The notes under the pieces: model-generated
Database searches by the model: none
What the model was told of the DNA's origin: nothing
What the model saw: only the letters and a program-made list of their open reading frames with translations
Translations under genes and position numbers: made by a program
NCBI RefSeq assembly: GCF_008364825.1
Contig: NZ_VTTO01000007.1
Location: 124,001-188,000 of the forward strand
Reading direction: 5' to 3'
Origin: Azospirillum sp. B21
GTDB taxonomy: Bacteria > Pseudomonadota > Alphaproteobacteria > Azospirillales > Azospirillaceae
DNA length: 64,000 bases
Part shown: in pieces, positions 53,069 to 61,451 of the stretch
How the letters are laid out: each line of letters starts with the position of its first letter
How positions within the stretch are numbered: the stretch's first letter is position 1

Positions 53069-53503
53069 TCAGCGGACGGTTATGGTCACCTTTTCCGACA
53101 TCACCGGCGGGTTGTGCGGAACATGGTCGGCGTCGCCCAGCACCATCTGCAGCGTGTGGCGGCCGGGCGGAAGCTCCAGCCGCGCTTCTGTCTGGCCAGC
53201 GCCGAAATGCAGGTGCTGCTTGTCGTTGGGGATTGGTTCGTCCGGGTTCGACAGGTCGGTGTCGATCAGCAGGTGATGGTGCCCGGTATCGGCATGGCTG
53301 ATGCCGACCGGTGCCACCCCCATGTTCTGGAGCCCCATGCGCACCCAGAATTTACCGCCATTGATGACCGTCCCGTTGGACGGCCACAGGATGTAGGCAC
53401 GCGCGTCGTCGGGCGCTTTCGCCCGGTCGGCCATTCCCTGCCCAGCCAGAAACAGCGGCAGAAGCAGCAGGGCGCCGACTGCGATGACGGCAGTCCGCAG
53501 CAT
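53069..53503 (-). CDS. DUF4399 secreted protein 2
   Basis: A 144-residue exported protein with signal peptide (to Q-G-M-A) and a DUF4399 domain with the same histidine-rich core as its neighbour (H-H-H-L-L-I-D-T-D, H-L-H-F-G-A-G-Q-T-E). It starts the minus-strand run that continues through the CsgG-like gene; spacing suggests co-transcription. Confidence 0.78.
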   Translation of the reverse strand: MLRTAVIAVGALLLLPLFLAGQGMADRAKAPDDARAYILWPSNGTVINGGKFWVRMGLQNMGVAPVGISHADTGHHHLLIDTDLSNPDEPIPNDKQHLHFGAGQTEARLELPPGRHTLQMVLGDADHVPHNPPVMSEKVTITVR

Positions 53504-53730
53504 GATTTCCCCCTGTTTTCTTCATTGCCCTTTGTCCGATGACCTGCATCTTAGTCTTCGTCCGGGAAGTAGGGTCCCCCCGAATTCTTGGGTAATCCCA
53601 TCCCGTTGAAAACGCTCCGGTTCAGCGCCGCCTGCTTCCGAATTGGCCGAGAATCGCGGTCGGCTTCCCCATACTTGCGGCAATCCCGGAAATCGGGGCG
53701 CGAGACGTGCAATGCGGCGGCCGGCACCGG

Positions 53731-54066
53731 TCAGCGCCTGATTCCGAACAGCTGTTCGTTCATCGCCGCGCGGTCAGGGGCACCCACCCCCGTTGCCCTG
53801 CCCTGCGGCGGCGCCCCGGCGCCCCTCATCCCCGGCAGCCCGGCGGCCATGGCTTCCGCCCCCGTCCGGCCGCCGCCCATCCAGGGTGGAAAGGCAACGC
53901 CGGCGGCCGGCGATACGGTGCCGGCACGGTGCGCCGGCATCGAGGCCGCCGCGGCCGGCAACGGGATGCCGCCGGACTGCACCTCGAACGCCGAGGCTGG
54001 CTGGACGGCGGCCGGAATTGCAGCGACGAGTGTCAGGAACAGGGGGATGGCGACAAGTCTGCACAT
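53731..54066 (-). CDS. Small secreted hypothetical protein
   Basis: A 111-residue protein with a signal peptide ending near P-A-S-A-F and a Gly/Ala/Pro-rich mature part without recognised domain. AAGGA ribosome-binding site before ATG 54066. Codon use is like its neighbours. Confidence 0.5.
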   Translation of the reverse strand: MCRLVAIPLFLTLVAAIPAAVQPASAFEVQSGGIPLPAAAASMPAHRAGTVSPAAGVAFPPWMGGGRTGAEAMAAGLPGMRGAGAPPQGRATGVGAPDRAAMNEQLFGIRR

Positions 54067-54221
54067 CGGGCATTTCCTTCACGCAAGGACCAGGGCCGGG
54101 GAAGACCCGCATCCTGCCGTGATCGGCCCGGCGCCCGCTGTGGCCCGGGCCACACTGTCGACTGAAAGCAGGGCCCGTGTGCCGACCGGAAAGCGTCCGT
54201 GGGGGATGCCCGATCATGACG

Positions 54222-54253
54222 AAGGCCCCGCTCTTTCGGAAGAGCGGGGCCTT
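54222..54253 (-). terminator. Perfect hairpin terminator
   Basis: AAGGCCCCGCTCTT and AAGAGCGGGGCCTT form a perfect 14-bp stem with a TCGG loop. It lies after the last gene of the sigma-factor operon on the minus strand and before the small secreted protein gene. Confidence 0.75.
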
Positions 54254-54301
54254 CTGGAAATCCGGGGCGAAATCCGGGGCGCTTCGATCAACCCCGGCCG
54301 T

Positions 54302-54823
54302 TCAGCGGGCGTCCCGGCGGGCCTGGGACGCCTTGACGAATTGCGAAACCCGGCCGATCTCGCGCGGGTCGGTATCGACGGTCCGTTGGCTGTTCGTGAT
54401 CGCCCGCATCCCCTGGGACGGGGTCTGCCTGCCGTCGGGATGATGCCGTCGCCGGTTGGCCCGCTTGAGTTCAAGCGCGTTCCGCGCCACGGCACTTTGA
54501 GTCGGCCGTCTGGCCGCCTCCTCCATCCTTCGGCTTTCACGGTTCAGGCGCTTCAGGGCGCTGGTGAAGATCTGCACCTTCAGCGCCGTTCCGCTGTTGT
54601 CCGCCGCTTCGCGGTCGCCGCGCGGCTCGGCCTTTCGGCGCATCTCCCGGCGCTGCTGGTTGGCGATGGTCCGGGCTTTGTCCCGGAATTCCCGGATGCG
54701 ACGCATGACGGCGGTGCGCTCGTCGTCGGAGAGGGCGCAGATCCGGGGATGATGAGTCTGTTCGACCATTTCGAATTCCGCGGCCGTCAGCCGACGCCTT
54801 TCTGACGAAATCGGTACGCTCAT
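54302..54823 (-). CDS. Basic helical hypothetical protein in the ECF sigma operon
   Basis: A 173-residue, strongly basic cytosolic protein. The N-terminus L-T-A-A-E-F-E-M-V-E-Q-T-H-H-P is followed by long charged helices (R-R-I-R-E-F-R-D-K-A-R, R-R-E-M-R-R-K-A-E). No domain recognised. It lies 20 bases after the anti-sigma gene. It could bind nucleic acid, but this is a guess from charge alone. Confidence 0.6.
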   Translation of the reverse strand: MSVPISSERRRLTAAEFEMVEQTHHPRICALSDDERTAVMRRIREFRDKARTIANQQRREMRRKAEPRGDREAADNSGTALKVQIFTSALKRLNRESRRMEEAARRPTQSAVARNALELKRANRRRHHPDGRQTPSQGMRAITNSQRTVDTDPREIGRVSQFVKASQARRDAR

Positions 54824-54843
54824 GCAATTCCTCCTCTCTGTGA

Positions 54844-55635
54844 TCAGGAGCGCCTTACGCTGTCGGCCATCTTCTTGGCGACCACGAGAAGGTCGCCGTC
54901 CGACCGGCTGCCCGCAAGCGTGTAGGCGGTGGCGCCGTTGCGCCAGTAGACCAACTGAAGCCCGCGCTCTTCGACGGCGTGCAGGCCCTTGTCGTCGATC
55001 GGCTCCTCGGCGACGACCAGAAGCGTCAGCATCTCGCCATCCCTCTCGCGATAGACGAACTGCAGGCCGACGCCGCTGTTCAACGGCACCAGGGTGGCCC
55101 GCACCAGCGTCAGCAGGTTCGGGTCCAAGGCCGGCAGGTTGACCGTGATCGCGCCGAGGCGGTGCGGAAGCCCCTCGGCCATCGCCTTCAGATCCGCAGG
55201 GGACAGGTCCGAGAATGCCAGGCTTTGGCTGACGGCGTTTTCATGCATCTCGGCGGCTTCCTCGGCAAACTCCGGCACGCCGTAAGCTCCCGTTTTCTGC
55301 TGGTGATGGACCAGGGCCGCGATGTTGGCGCCGCCCACCAGCAGCAGGACCGCTGCCGCGAGCGGACCGAAGCGCCGGATGACGTGCTCCATGCGCAAGC
55401 GGCCGTAGAGGCGCCCGGTCAGGCTTTCCGTGTGTCGGGGAGGATCGCCGGCCATCCGCGCAAAGCCGTGCCGCAGGATCTCCCTCTGATGGAGATAGTC
55501 GTGCAACCGGGCGGCGGCCGCCGGGTTGGAGGCGAGGAACGCTTCGAACGCCAACCGGCGCTCGGCATCGAGTTCGCCGTCGATGTAGGCGTGCAGATCG
55601 GCTTGCCACTCACCGTTCATCCCGTTCCCCATCAT
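54844..55635 (-). CDS. Anti-sigma factor, membrane-bound
   Basis: A 263-residue protein. The N-terminal cytosolic domain has D-L-H-A-Y-I-D-G-E-L, the typical first helix of anti-sigma domains, but no zinc-binding Cys pair. One membrane helix follows (about residues 92-110) and a periplasmic C-terminal part. It starts 3 bases after the sigma gene ends, the standard arrangement. It should hold the sigma factor at the membrane until an envelope signal appears. Confidence 0.85.
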   Translation of the reverse strand: MMGNGMNGEWQADLHAYIDGELDAERRLAFEAFLASNPAAAARLHDYLHQREILRHGFARMAGDPPRHTESLTGRLYGRLRMEHVIRRFGPLAAAVLLLVGGANIAALVHHQQKTGAYGVPEFAEEAAEMHENAVSQSLAFSDLSPADLKAMAEGLPHRLGAITVNLPALDPNLLTLVRATLVPLNSGVGLQFVYRERDGEMLTLLVVAEEPIDDKGLHAVEERGLQLVYWRNGATAYTLAGSRSDGDLLVVAKKMADSVRRS

Positions 55636-55638
55636 GGC

Positions 55639-56199
55639 TTACTTCACCACCCGCAAAGGGGCCGGCCTGCCGTCATCCCCGCGGCCTCCATCCCCGCGGC
55701 CTCGATCCCCGCGCAAGTCACCGCGCACATCGGCGCGCAGTGACTCCCGCCCGCGCGCAAGGCGCGACATCAGCGTTCCAAGCGGAATGCCGAGAATCCC
55801 GGCGGCCTCCTGATAGCTCAACCCGTCGACCGCGACCAGCATGAGCGCGCGGCGCTGATCCTCGGGAAGCCGGGCGAAGGCCTCCATGGTGCGGGCAAGC
55901 TCGACCTGATCGGGTTGATTGGGGGCGATGTCGCTGTGGACGAGCGGTTCGATGGACGCCGCCGCACGGGTCCGCACCTGATCGCGGCGCCGGTCGCTGA
56001 CATGGACGTTGTGCAGGATACCGAACAGCCAGGAGCGCAGGTTGGCCTCCGGCCGGTAGGTTCTGGCACCGGCGATGGCCCGCACCAGCGTCTCCTGCAC
56101 GAGATCCTCCGCGTCGTCCCGGTTGCGCACCAGGGTCATCGCGTAGCGGCGCAACGTGCGGACGTGATCCGACAACTGGCTTCGCAGGCTGAACGTCAC
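55639..56199 (-). CDS. ECF-family RNA polymerase sigma factor
   Basis: A 186-residue sigma-70 factor of the extracytoplasmic-function type. Region 2 contains N-R-D-D-A-E-D-L-V-Q-E-T-L and L-R-S-W-L-F-G-I-L-H-N; region 4 contains L-P-E-D-Q-R-R-A-L and L-S-Y-Q-E-A-A-G-I-L-G-I-P-L-G-T. The start codon is GTG 56199. An Arg/Asp-rich tail (about 20 residues) extends beyond region 4. Paired with the anti-sigma gene; its regulon is unknown. Confidence 0.94.
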   Translation of the reverse strand: MTFSLRSQLSDHVRTLRRYAMTLVRNRDDAEDLVQETLVRAIAGARTYRPEANLRSWLFGILHNVHVSDRRRDQVRTRAAASIEPLVHSDIAPNQPDQVELARTMEAFARLPEDQRRALMLVAVDGLSYQEAAGILGIPLGTLMSRLARGRESLRADVRGDLRGDRGRGDGGRGDDGRPAPLRVVK

Positions 56200-56296
56200 A
56201 TCGTCGCTCCATGTATGGGGCTGCTTCTATGTGTTCGCGCGGCAGGCCGTTTTAATCCCCCGACGTTTCAATTCCTCGGCCGGTGCGGAACCGGCC

Positions 56297-56632
56297 TCAC
56301 TGCGCGAAGGGCACGAGGAGCAACGCGGTGCCCGACACCAGCAGCGCCGCAAGGCTCCGCCGCGCGATGACGACGGAGGCCGTCCCCGGCTCCATCTCTT
56401 CCAGCCGCATGGCCAGCAGGCCGCCGAAGAAGCCGGACACGGAGGCGACCACATGAACCAGTGCCAGCGCATTCAGGGCCGGCAGGCCCAGCATGAGCGC
56501 GACGGCCACCAGGGTGGTTCCATAGAGAAGCGCCTGGGTGAGGATCGGCGCCCAGTGTTCGCGCGCGACATAGGTTTCGAAGCCGTCGGCGAAGAGGCCG
56601 GTGCGCTCGTCGGGATCGGTGTGCAGGCTCAT
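56297..56632 (-). CDS. Small membrane protein
   Basis: A 111-residue protein with a hydrophilic N-terminal 35 residues (F-A-D-G-F-E-T-Y-V) followed by three hydrophobic helices. No family recognised. It lies 15 bases after a smaller membrane protein gene and before the sigma factor gene. Confidence 0.62.
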   Translation of the reverse strand: MSLHTDPDERTGLFADGFETYVAREHWAPILTQALLYGTTLVAVALMLGLPALNALALVHVVASVSGFFGGLLAMRLEEMEPGTASVVIARRSLAALLVSGTALLLVPFAQ

Positions 56633-56647
56633 GATGTCCCTCCGCGT

Positions 56648-56866
56648 TCAAAGATCCCCGCCGTCGCGGCGCCGTGACGCGCGGGTCGCAGCCGCCCGCG
56701 GCATGGCGCCGAACGACAGAAGCATCAGCAGGATCAGCGCGACCCCGATGGAATAGGGCGCCCAGGCCCCCAGCCGCTCGTCGGTAACCCAGTCCAGCGC
56801 CAGAAGGACGCCGATGGCGGCGATCACGGAGATGGCAAGGCCGGTGGCCCAGCGGGGATAGGTCAT
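56648..56866 (-). CDS. Small two-helix membrane protein
   Basis: A 72-residue protein with two hydrophobic helices (about residues 7-25 and 38-54) and a basic tail (R-A-S-R-R-R). Function unknown. Probably in one transcript with the following 111-residue membrane protein. Confidence 0.58.
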   Translation of the reverse strand: MTYPRWATGLAISVIAAIGVLLALDWVTDERLGAWAPYSIGVALILLMLLSFGAMPRAAATRASRRRDGGDL

Positions 56867-57032
56867 GGTGGCCTCCGCGGTTCGGATGGCTCGATACGGT
56901 CACCTCGCGCCACCGAAGGGCGGCGCCCGTTTCGATCGTTCGTTTCCTTGGATTACGCGCGGGCGCCCGGAATAATCCGCCGAAGCCGCCGAAAATCCTG
57001 GGCGTCGGGAGCGGCAGCCGGCATCGGGACCG

Positions 57033-57989
57033 CTAGCGGCCGATCATCGGTTTGAGCCAGGGCGAATTGGCGAAGACCTCGGTGAAATAGCCCTGCCGGA
57101 TCACCGCCCGCCCGGCCTTGTGGATTCCTTCGGGCAACCCGCCCAACTCGCCCTTCCGGGTCACCAGATGGATGGACCGGCGGAATCCCGAGGTGGGCAG
57201 CGGCAGCACGCGGATATGGCCGAGGTGCTGACGGCTCTTCACCAGCGCGGTGGGCGGAAGCAGGCTCCACCCCATCTCCTCCGCCACCATGGCCATCACC
57301 GTATCCGTGGCGTCGAAGGCGAAGCTGCGCGGCACCTCCATGCCCAGCCGCCGCAGATGCTGGTCCACCAGCCGGCCCAGCGCGCTGTCCGTCGTGCTGC
57401 GGATCAGCGGCAGAGTCCGCGACAATGTCCGCAGTGCGGCCTCGTCGGCGACGTCGGGCCAGTTGCGCGGCAACAGCAGTACGAACGGCTCGACCAGCAG
57501 GCGCAGGCTGTCGACCTGGTCCATGTCGTCGAAACTGTCGATGGTGAACAGCACGTCCAGGCGGCGGGCGAGGAACTGCTCGCGCAATTGTCCGCACAGG
57601 CCGGATGCGATGCTGAAGGACGGCACGCTGTCGCGCAGCCGTTGCAGCAGCCGCGGGATGAAGGGGGCCGCCAGCGTATCGATGCAGCCTATGCGCAGTT
57701 CCGGCATGAAGGACGCGTCGGCCCCGCCGATGACGGCCGGCAGCTGCCGCGCATCGGTCAGGATGCGGTTGCTCCAATGCCAAAGCCTTTGGCCGGCGGC
57801 GGTCAAGGCCATCGGCCGGATGCTGCGGTCGAGCAGTTGGCTGGCGAAGGCGGTTTCCAGTTGACGCACGACATGCGAAACGGCCGACTGGGTCAGCCCA
57901 AGCCTGCGGGCGGCGCCCGTCATGCTTCCCAATTCGGCCACGGCGACGAACACCTCAAGGGAGCCAAGGTCGAAGTCTCGGTGATGCAT
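57033..57989 (-). CDS. LysR-family transcription regulator
   Basis: A 318-residue LTTR. The N-terminal winged helix (F-V-A-V-A-E-L-G-S-M-T-G-A-A-R-R-L-G-L-T) is followed by Q-S-A-V-S-H-V-V-R-Q-L-E, the usual LysR recognition helix. The C-terminal effector domain is of the periplasmic-binding type. The start is set at ATG 57989, which places the helix-turn-helix at the expected distance. It is divergent from the MmgE/PrpD-family gene and is likely its regulator, by way of the palindrome at 58088-58104. Confidence 0.92.
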   Translation of the reverse strand: MHHRDFDLGSLEVFVAVAELGSMTGAARRLGLTQSAVSHVVRQLETAFASQLLDRSIRPMALTAAGQRLWHWSNRILTDARQLPAVIGGADASFMPELRIGCIDTLAAPFIPRLLQRLRDSVPSFSIASGLCGQLREQFLARRLDVLFTIDSFDDMDQVDSLRLLVEPFVLLLPRNWPDVADEAALRTLSRTLPLIRSTTDSALGRLVDQHLRRLGMEVPRSFAFDATDTVMAMVAEEMGWSLLPPTALVKSRQHLGHIRVLPLPTSGFRRSIHLVTRKGELGGLPEGIHKAGRAVIRQGYFTEVFANSPWLKPMIGR

Positions 57990-58087
57990 GGGGCTTCGAT
58001 CAGGCTCCCGGTGGCCGGCGGGTTCGGACAGCGATCTGCATACTATCTTATGTATAAGGCTTGTGAACAGAGCCGCCATGAACGGCA

Positions 58088-58104
58088 TTCATGCCGATCA
58101 TGAA
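58088..58104. promoter_or_regulatory. Palindrome in the LysR/PrpD-like divergent promoter
   Basis: TTCATG and CATGAA form a perfect 6-bp inverted repeat with a 5-nt spacer, about midway between the divergent start codons. This is a usual site of a LysR autoregulator. Related words (ATTCATGATC, GATCATGATC) recur at 59588-59617 near the end of the next gene. Confidence 0.5.
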
Positions 58105-58185
58105 ATTGATTTCTTCCTCTGACCGGTATGGGGGCTTCCGCGGCAGCCTCGCAGGGATATCGATCCCCCTGCCGGAGTTCCATCC

Positions 58186-59616
58186 ATGACGACGCCCCCT
58201 GACGCGCCTGCCCTTCCCACCCCGGCGGCACGTCGCATCGGCGATTGGGTGGCGGGCCTGCGGCGGGTCGACATCCCGGAGCCGGTCGCCGCCGTCGCGC
58301 TGTCCTGCATCGTCGATACGCTGGGCGTGGCGCTGGCCGGCGCGGGTACGGAGGCTGCGGTGCTGGCCGCCGATGTCGCGCGCGACACCTACACCCCCGG
58401 TCCGGCGCCGCTTCTGGCGGGCGGACGCTTGTGCATGGAAGGTGCCGCGTTCGCGAATGTCGCCGCCGCCCATGCGCTGGATTTCGACGACAACAGCTAC
58501 GCCGGCTTCGTCCATGGCTCCGCCGTCGTGGTGCCGACGGCGCTGGCGGCAATTGGGATGGCCGGCGGCACGGGGGGCGACCTGCTCACCGCCGTGGTGG
58601 CGGGGGCCGAGGCGCAATATGCCCTGGCGGAGGCGGTCGGCAATGGCGTCTACCATGCCGGCTGGTGGACCACCGCCCTGTTCGGCACGGTCGGCGCCGC
58701 GGCGGCGGCGGCCAAGGCTCTGGGACTGGACAGACGTTCGACCGCCGATGCCGTCGCCTTCGCGCTCTGCGGGACCGGCGGCCTGCGCGCCTGTTTCGGC
58801 ACCGGAGCCAAGCCGCTGCTGGCCGCACAGGCGGCGGCGAACGGGGTGCGTGCCGCCCGGCTTGCCGCCCGCGGCCTGATCGTCCCGCATGGGGTCGTGG
58901 AGGATCCGCGCGGCTTCGCCCGGCTGATGGCGGAGGACCGGTTCGATCCGACCGCACTGGAGTCGCTCGGAAGGCGCTGGCGGCTTCTCGATCCCGGCAT
59001 CGACACCAAGCTCTACCCGGTCTGCCTGTCCGCCCATGCCGCCATGGACGCGCTGCGCGACCTGATGGCGGAGCGGGGGCTCGGCGCCGCCGACATCGCG
59101 TCCGTCCACTGCCGTGTTCCGCCGGTGGTGGCGGCCAACCTGACCTATGCCCGCCCGGCGACGGCGGGAGAAGCCCGCTTCAGCCTGCATTTTGCCGTTG
59201 CCTGCGTGTTGCTGCACGGCACCCTGACGCTGGAGCATCTGAGCTGGGCCGTGCTGACGGATCCGGCGGTCGGTGCGGTGATCGGGCGTGTCTCCATGGC
59301 AGCCGATCCGGACTGGAACGCCGACGCCGACCGTGCGCGGCTTGCGCCGGAGGGCGCGGAGGTGACCGTCGAAACGGTGGCGGGGGAGCGGATCACCCGC
59401 TTCTGCCCGTCCGCGCGCGGCACGGTGGCCCGCCCGCTGTTGGCAGCGGAGCATGCGGCCAAGTTCAAAAGCTGCGCGGCCCTTGCGGTCGGGGCGGAGG
59501 GAGCGGAGTGCCTCCATTTGAAATTGCAGAACCTTGAACTGGAAACGGACCTCTCGCGCCTGCTTCAGCTCCGCACCATGCCAACGATTCATGATCCCGA
59601 TGAAAAACGATCATGA
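58186..59616 (+). CDS. MmgE/PrpD-family protein
   Basis: A 476-residue cytosolic protein of the 2-methylcitrate dehydratase/cis-aconitate decarboxylase/MmgE superfamily. It begins with a helical domain (I-G-D-W-V-A-G-L-R, S-C-I-V-D-T-L-G-V-A-L-A-G) and contains A-A-H-A-L-D-F-D-D and H-G-S-A-V-V-V-P-T, both family hallmarks. The remainder includes K-L-Y-P-V-C-L-S-A-H. Neighbours are not those of propionate metabolism, so a role in 2-methylcitrate use is unlikely. Substrate unknown; linked by position to the peptide-type ABC transporter. Confidence 0.9.
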   Translation: MTTPPDAPALPTPAARRIGDWVAGLRRVDIPEPVAAVALSCIVDTLGVALAGAGTEAAVLAADVARDTYTPGPAPLLAGGRLCMEGAAFANVAAAHALDFDDNSYAGFVHGSAVVVPTALAAIGMAGGTGGDLLTAVVAGAEAQYALAEAVGNGVYHAGWWTTALFGTVGAAAAAAKALGLDRRSTADAVAFALCGTGGLRACFGTGAKPLLAAQAAANGVRAARLAARGLIVPHGVVEDPRGFARLMAEDRFDPTALESLGRRWRLLDPGIDTKLYPVCLSAHAAMDALRDLMAERGLGAADIASVHCRVPPVVAANLTYARPATAGEARFSLHFAVACVLLHGTLTLEHLSWAVLTDPAVGAVIGRVSMAADPDWNADADRARLAPEGAEVTVETVAGERITRFCPSARGTVARPLLAAEHAAKFKSCAALAVGAEGAECLHLKLQNLELETDLSRLLQLRTMPTIHDPDEKRS

Positions 59617-59760
59617 TCCGCCGCTGGTTTGTCCGTGACCGCCTGTTTTCCGATCAGGCTGCGATGCCGAACAATCGCCAAAAAACGCAGGATTTCCAGC
59701 AACTTTCCGGCGCGTGCGCTGCACAAAAACCGTGCGCGCGCTTCGTTTGCGCAACAGTTA

Positions 59761-59774
59761 GGCAGAATTCTGCC
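59761..59774. promoter_or_regulatory. 14-bp palindrome upstream of the ABC transporter operon
   Basis: GGCAGAATTCTGCC is perfectly self-complementary and lies 111 bases before the binding-protein start codon. It fits an operator for a dimeric regulator. No T-run follows, so a terminator is less likely. Confidence 0.4.
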
Positions 59775-59884
59775 CGATAGGCCGCCCTCCCGCCGCCCTT
59801 TCCTCCTGCCGCGGCCTTGTGACACCGTTTGGTGGACGCGGAAACCAAGGTCCACCGCAAGGACCGGAAAACAGAGGGGCTTTC

Positions 59885-61387
59885 ATGATGATGCGACGTT
59901 TGGTGGCACGGGCCGTGCTCTCGGCGATCCTCCTGTCCGGAACGGCGATGTCGGTCCAGGCCGCGGGCACGCTCAAGGTCTCGGTGGACTCCAACCTGAA
60001 CACGCTCGATCCCGCCAAGATGAAGGGCGGGCAGGAGTATGTCGCCGCCTACCTGATCTTCAACGGCCTGACCATCATCGGTCACGACATGACGGTGAAA
60101 CCCGATCTGGCCGAACGCTGGGAACACAGCGACGATCTGAAGACCTGGACCTTCCATCTCCGCAAGGGCGTGAAGTTCCACAACGGCCGCGACCTGGAGG
60201 CCGAGGACGTCGTCGCCACCATCGCCCGCATCCAGGACAAGGCAACCGGTTCCACCGCCCGCGTCAATTTCGAGATCGTGGAGTCGATGAAGGCGCTGGA
60301 CACGGCGACCGTCCAGTTCCAGCTGAAGAGCCCCTATGCAGGCTTCGCCGAACTGTTCGGCGAGCGGCAGGCGCGCATCGTTCCGCGCGATGCCGTCGAC
60401 ACGCTGGCCACCAAGCCGGTCGGCACCGGCCCGTTCGAGTTCGTGTCCTTCGCCCCCGGCGACCGCGTCGTCCTGAAGCGCAACGCCAACTACTTCGAAC
60501 CGGGGCTGCCGAAGCTGGACGAGGTGGTGGTGCGGATCCTGCCGGAATCGGCGGCCCAGGTGGCGGCGCTGACCACCGGCGAGCTGGATCTGGTGTGGAA
60601 CCTGCCGCTGGAGGCCATCGAGAAGGTCAAGGCCGACACGAAGCTGAAGATCGATTCCGTCCCGACATCCACCTGGGACGGCGTCATCATGAACAACACG
60701 GTGAAGCCCTTCGACGATCCGCGCGTCCGCAAGGCGGTGGCGATGGCGCTGGACAAGCAGACGATCACCCAGATCGCGCTGTTCGGCAACGGCACGCCGA
60801 CCCATTCGCCGATCCCGCCGAGCCATCCCTTCTTCAACAAGGACCTCAAGATCGCCAAGGGCGATCCGGCGGGCGCGAAGAAGCTGCTGGCCGAAGCGGG
60901 ATATCCCAACGGGTTCGAGGTCACGCTGCACACCCCCGCCGGCCGCGCCACCCGCGAGCGGCTCGGCCTTGCCGTGCGTGAACTGCTGAAGCCGGCCGGC
61001 ATCACCGTCAACGTGCAGCGCGTGCCGTTCGACGTCTTCCTGAAGGACATCGAGGGCAAGGCCGGCTTCTACATCGACGGCTTCTTCAGCCGCCCGACCA
61101 TCGATACGTCCGTCTACCCCTGGTACCACTCGCGCGGGTCGTGGAACACCGCGCTGTGGAGCTATTCCAACCCGAAGATGGACACGCTGCTGGACGGCGC
61201 CCGCCAGGCCAAGAGCGAGGATGAGGCCAAGTCGCTCTACACCCAGGTCCAGGCTCTGGCGGTGGAGGATTCGCCGGGCGTCATCCCCTACGTCATCAAC
61301 CACATCAACGGGTTGAACGCCAAGGTCAAGGGTTTCCAGTCGCACCCGATGATGTTCCTCGACCTGCGCAACGTGTCGGTCGATTGA
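59885..61387 (+). CDS. Peptide-type ABC transporter binding protein (SBP family 5)
   Basis: A 500-residue secreted protein with signal peptide (cleavage near V-Q-A-A-G). It shows the family 5 pattern: N-L-N-T-L-D-P-A, E-R-W-E-H-S-D-D-L-K-T-W-T-F-H-L, K-F-H-N-G-R and F-D-D-P-R-V-R-K-A-V-A-M-A-L. Members bind peptides, nickel complexes, opines or other small molecules. ATG 59885 with GAGGGG upstream. First gene of the transporter operon. Confidence 0.92.
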   Translation: MMMRRLVARAVLSAILLSGTAMSVQAAGTLKVSVDSNLNTLDPAKMKGGQEYVAAYLIFNGLTIIGHDMTVKPDLAERWEHSDDLKTWTFHLRKGVKFHNGRDLEAEDVVATIARIQDKATGSTARVNFEIVESMKALDTATVQFQLKSPYAGFAELFGERQARIVPRDAVDTLATKPVGTGPFEFVSFAPGDRVVLKRNANYFEPGLPKLDEVVVRILPESAAQVAALTTGELDLVWNLPLEAIEKVKADTKLKIDSVPTSTWDGVIMNNTVKPFDDPRVRKAVAMALDKQTITQIALFGNGTPTHSPIPPSHPFFNKDLKIAKGDPAGAKKLLAEAGYPNGFEVTLHTPAGRATRERLGLAVRELLKPAGITVNVQRVPFDVFLKDIEGKAGFYIDGFFSRPTIDTSVYPWYHSRGSWNTALWSYSNPKMDTLLDGARQAKSEDEAKSLYTQVQALAVEDSPGVIPYVINHINGLNAKVKGFQSHPMMFLDLRNVSVD

Positions 61388-61451
61388 GGCCGAACCGGGG
61401 ACCGGCCGCGCCCGCCGCCGGTCCCCTCCTCCATCCGACAGGGATGCCGCC

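Noticed and set aside
58186..59616. 2-methylcitrate dehydratase prpD of propionate catabolism
   Set aside because: The superfamily match is good, but no prpB, prpC or prpE neighbours are present; the neighbours are a LysR regulator and a peptide-type importer.
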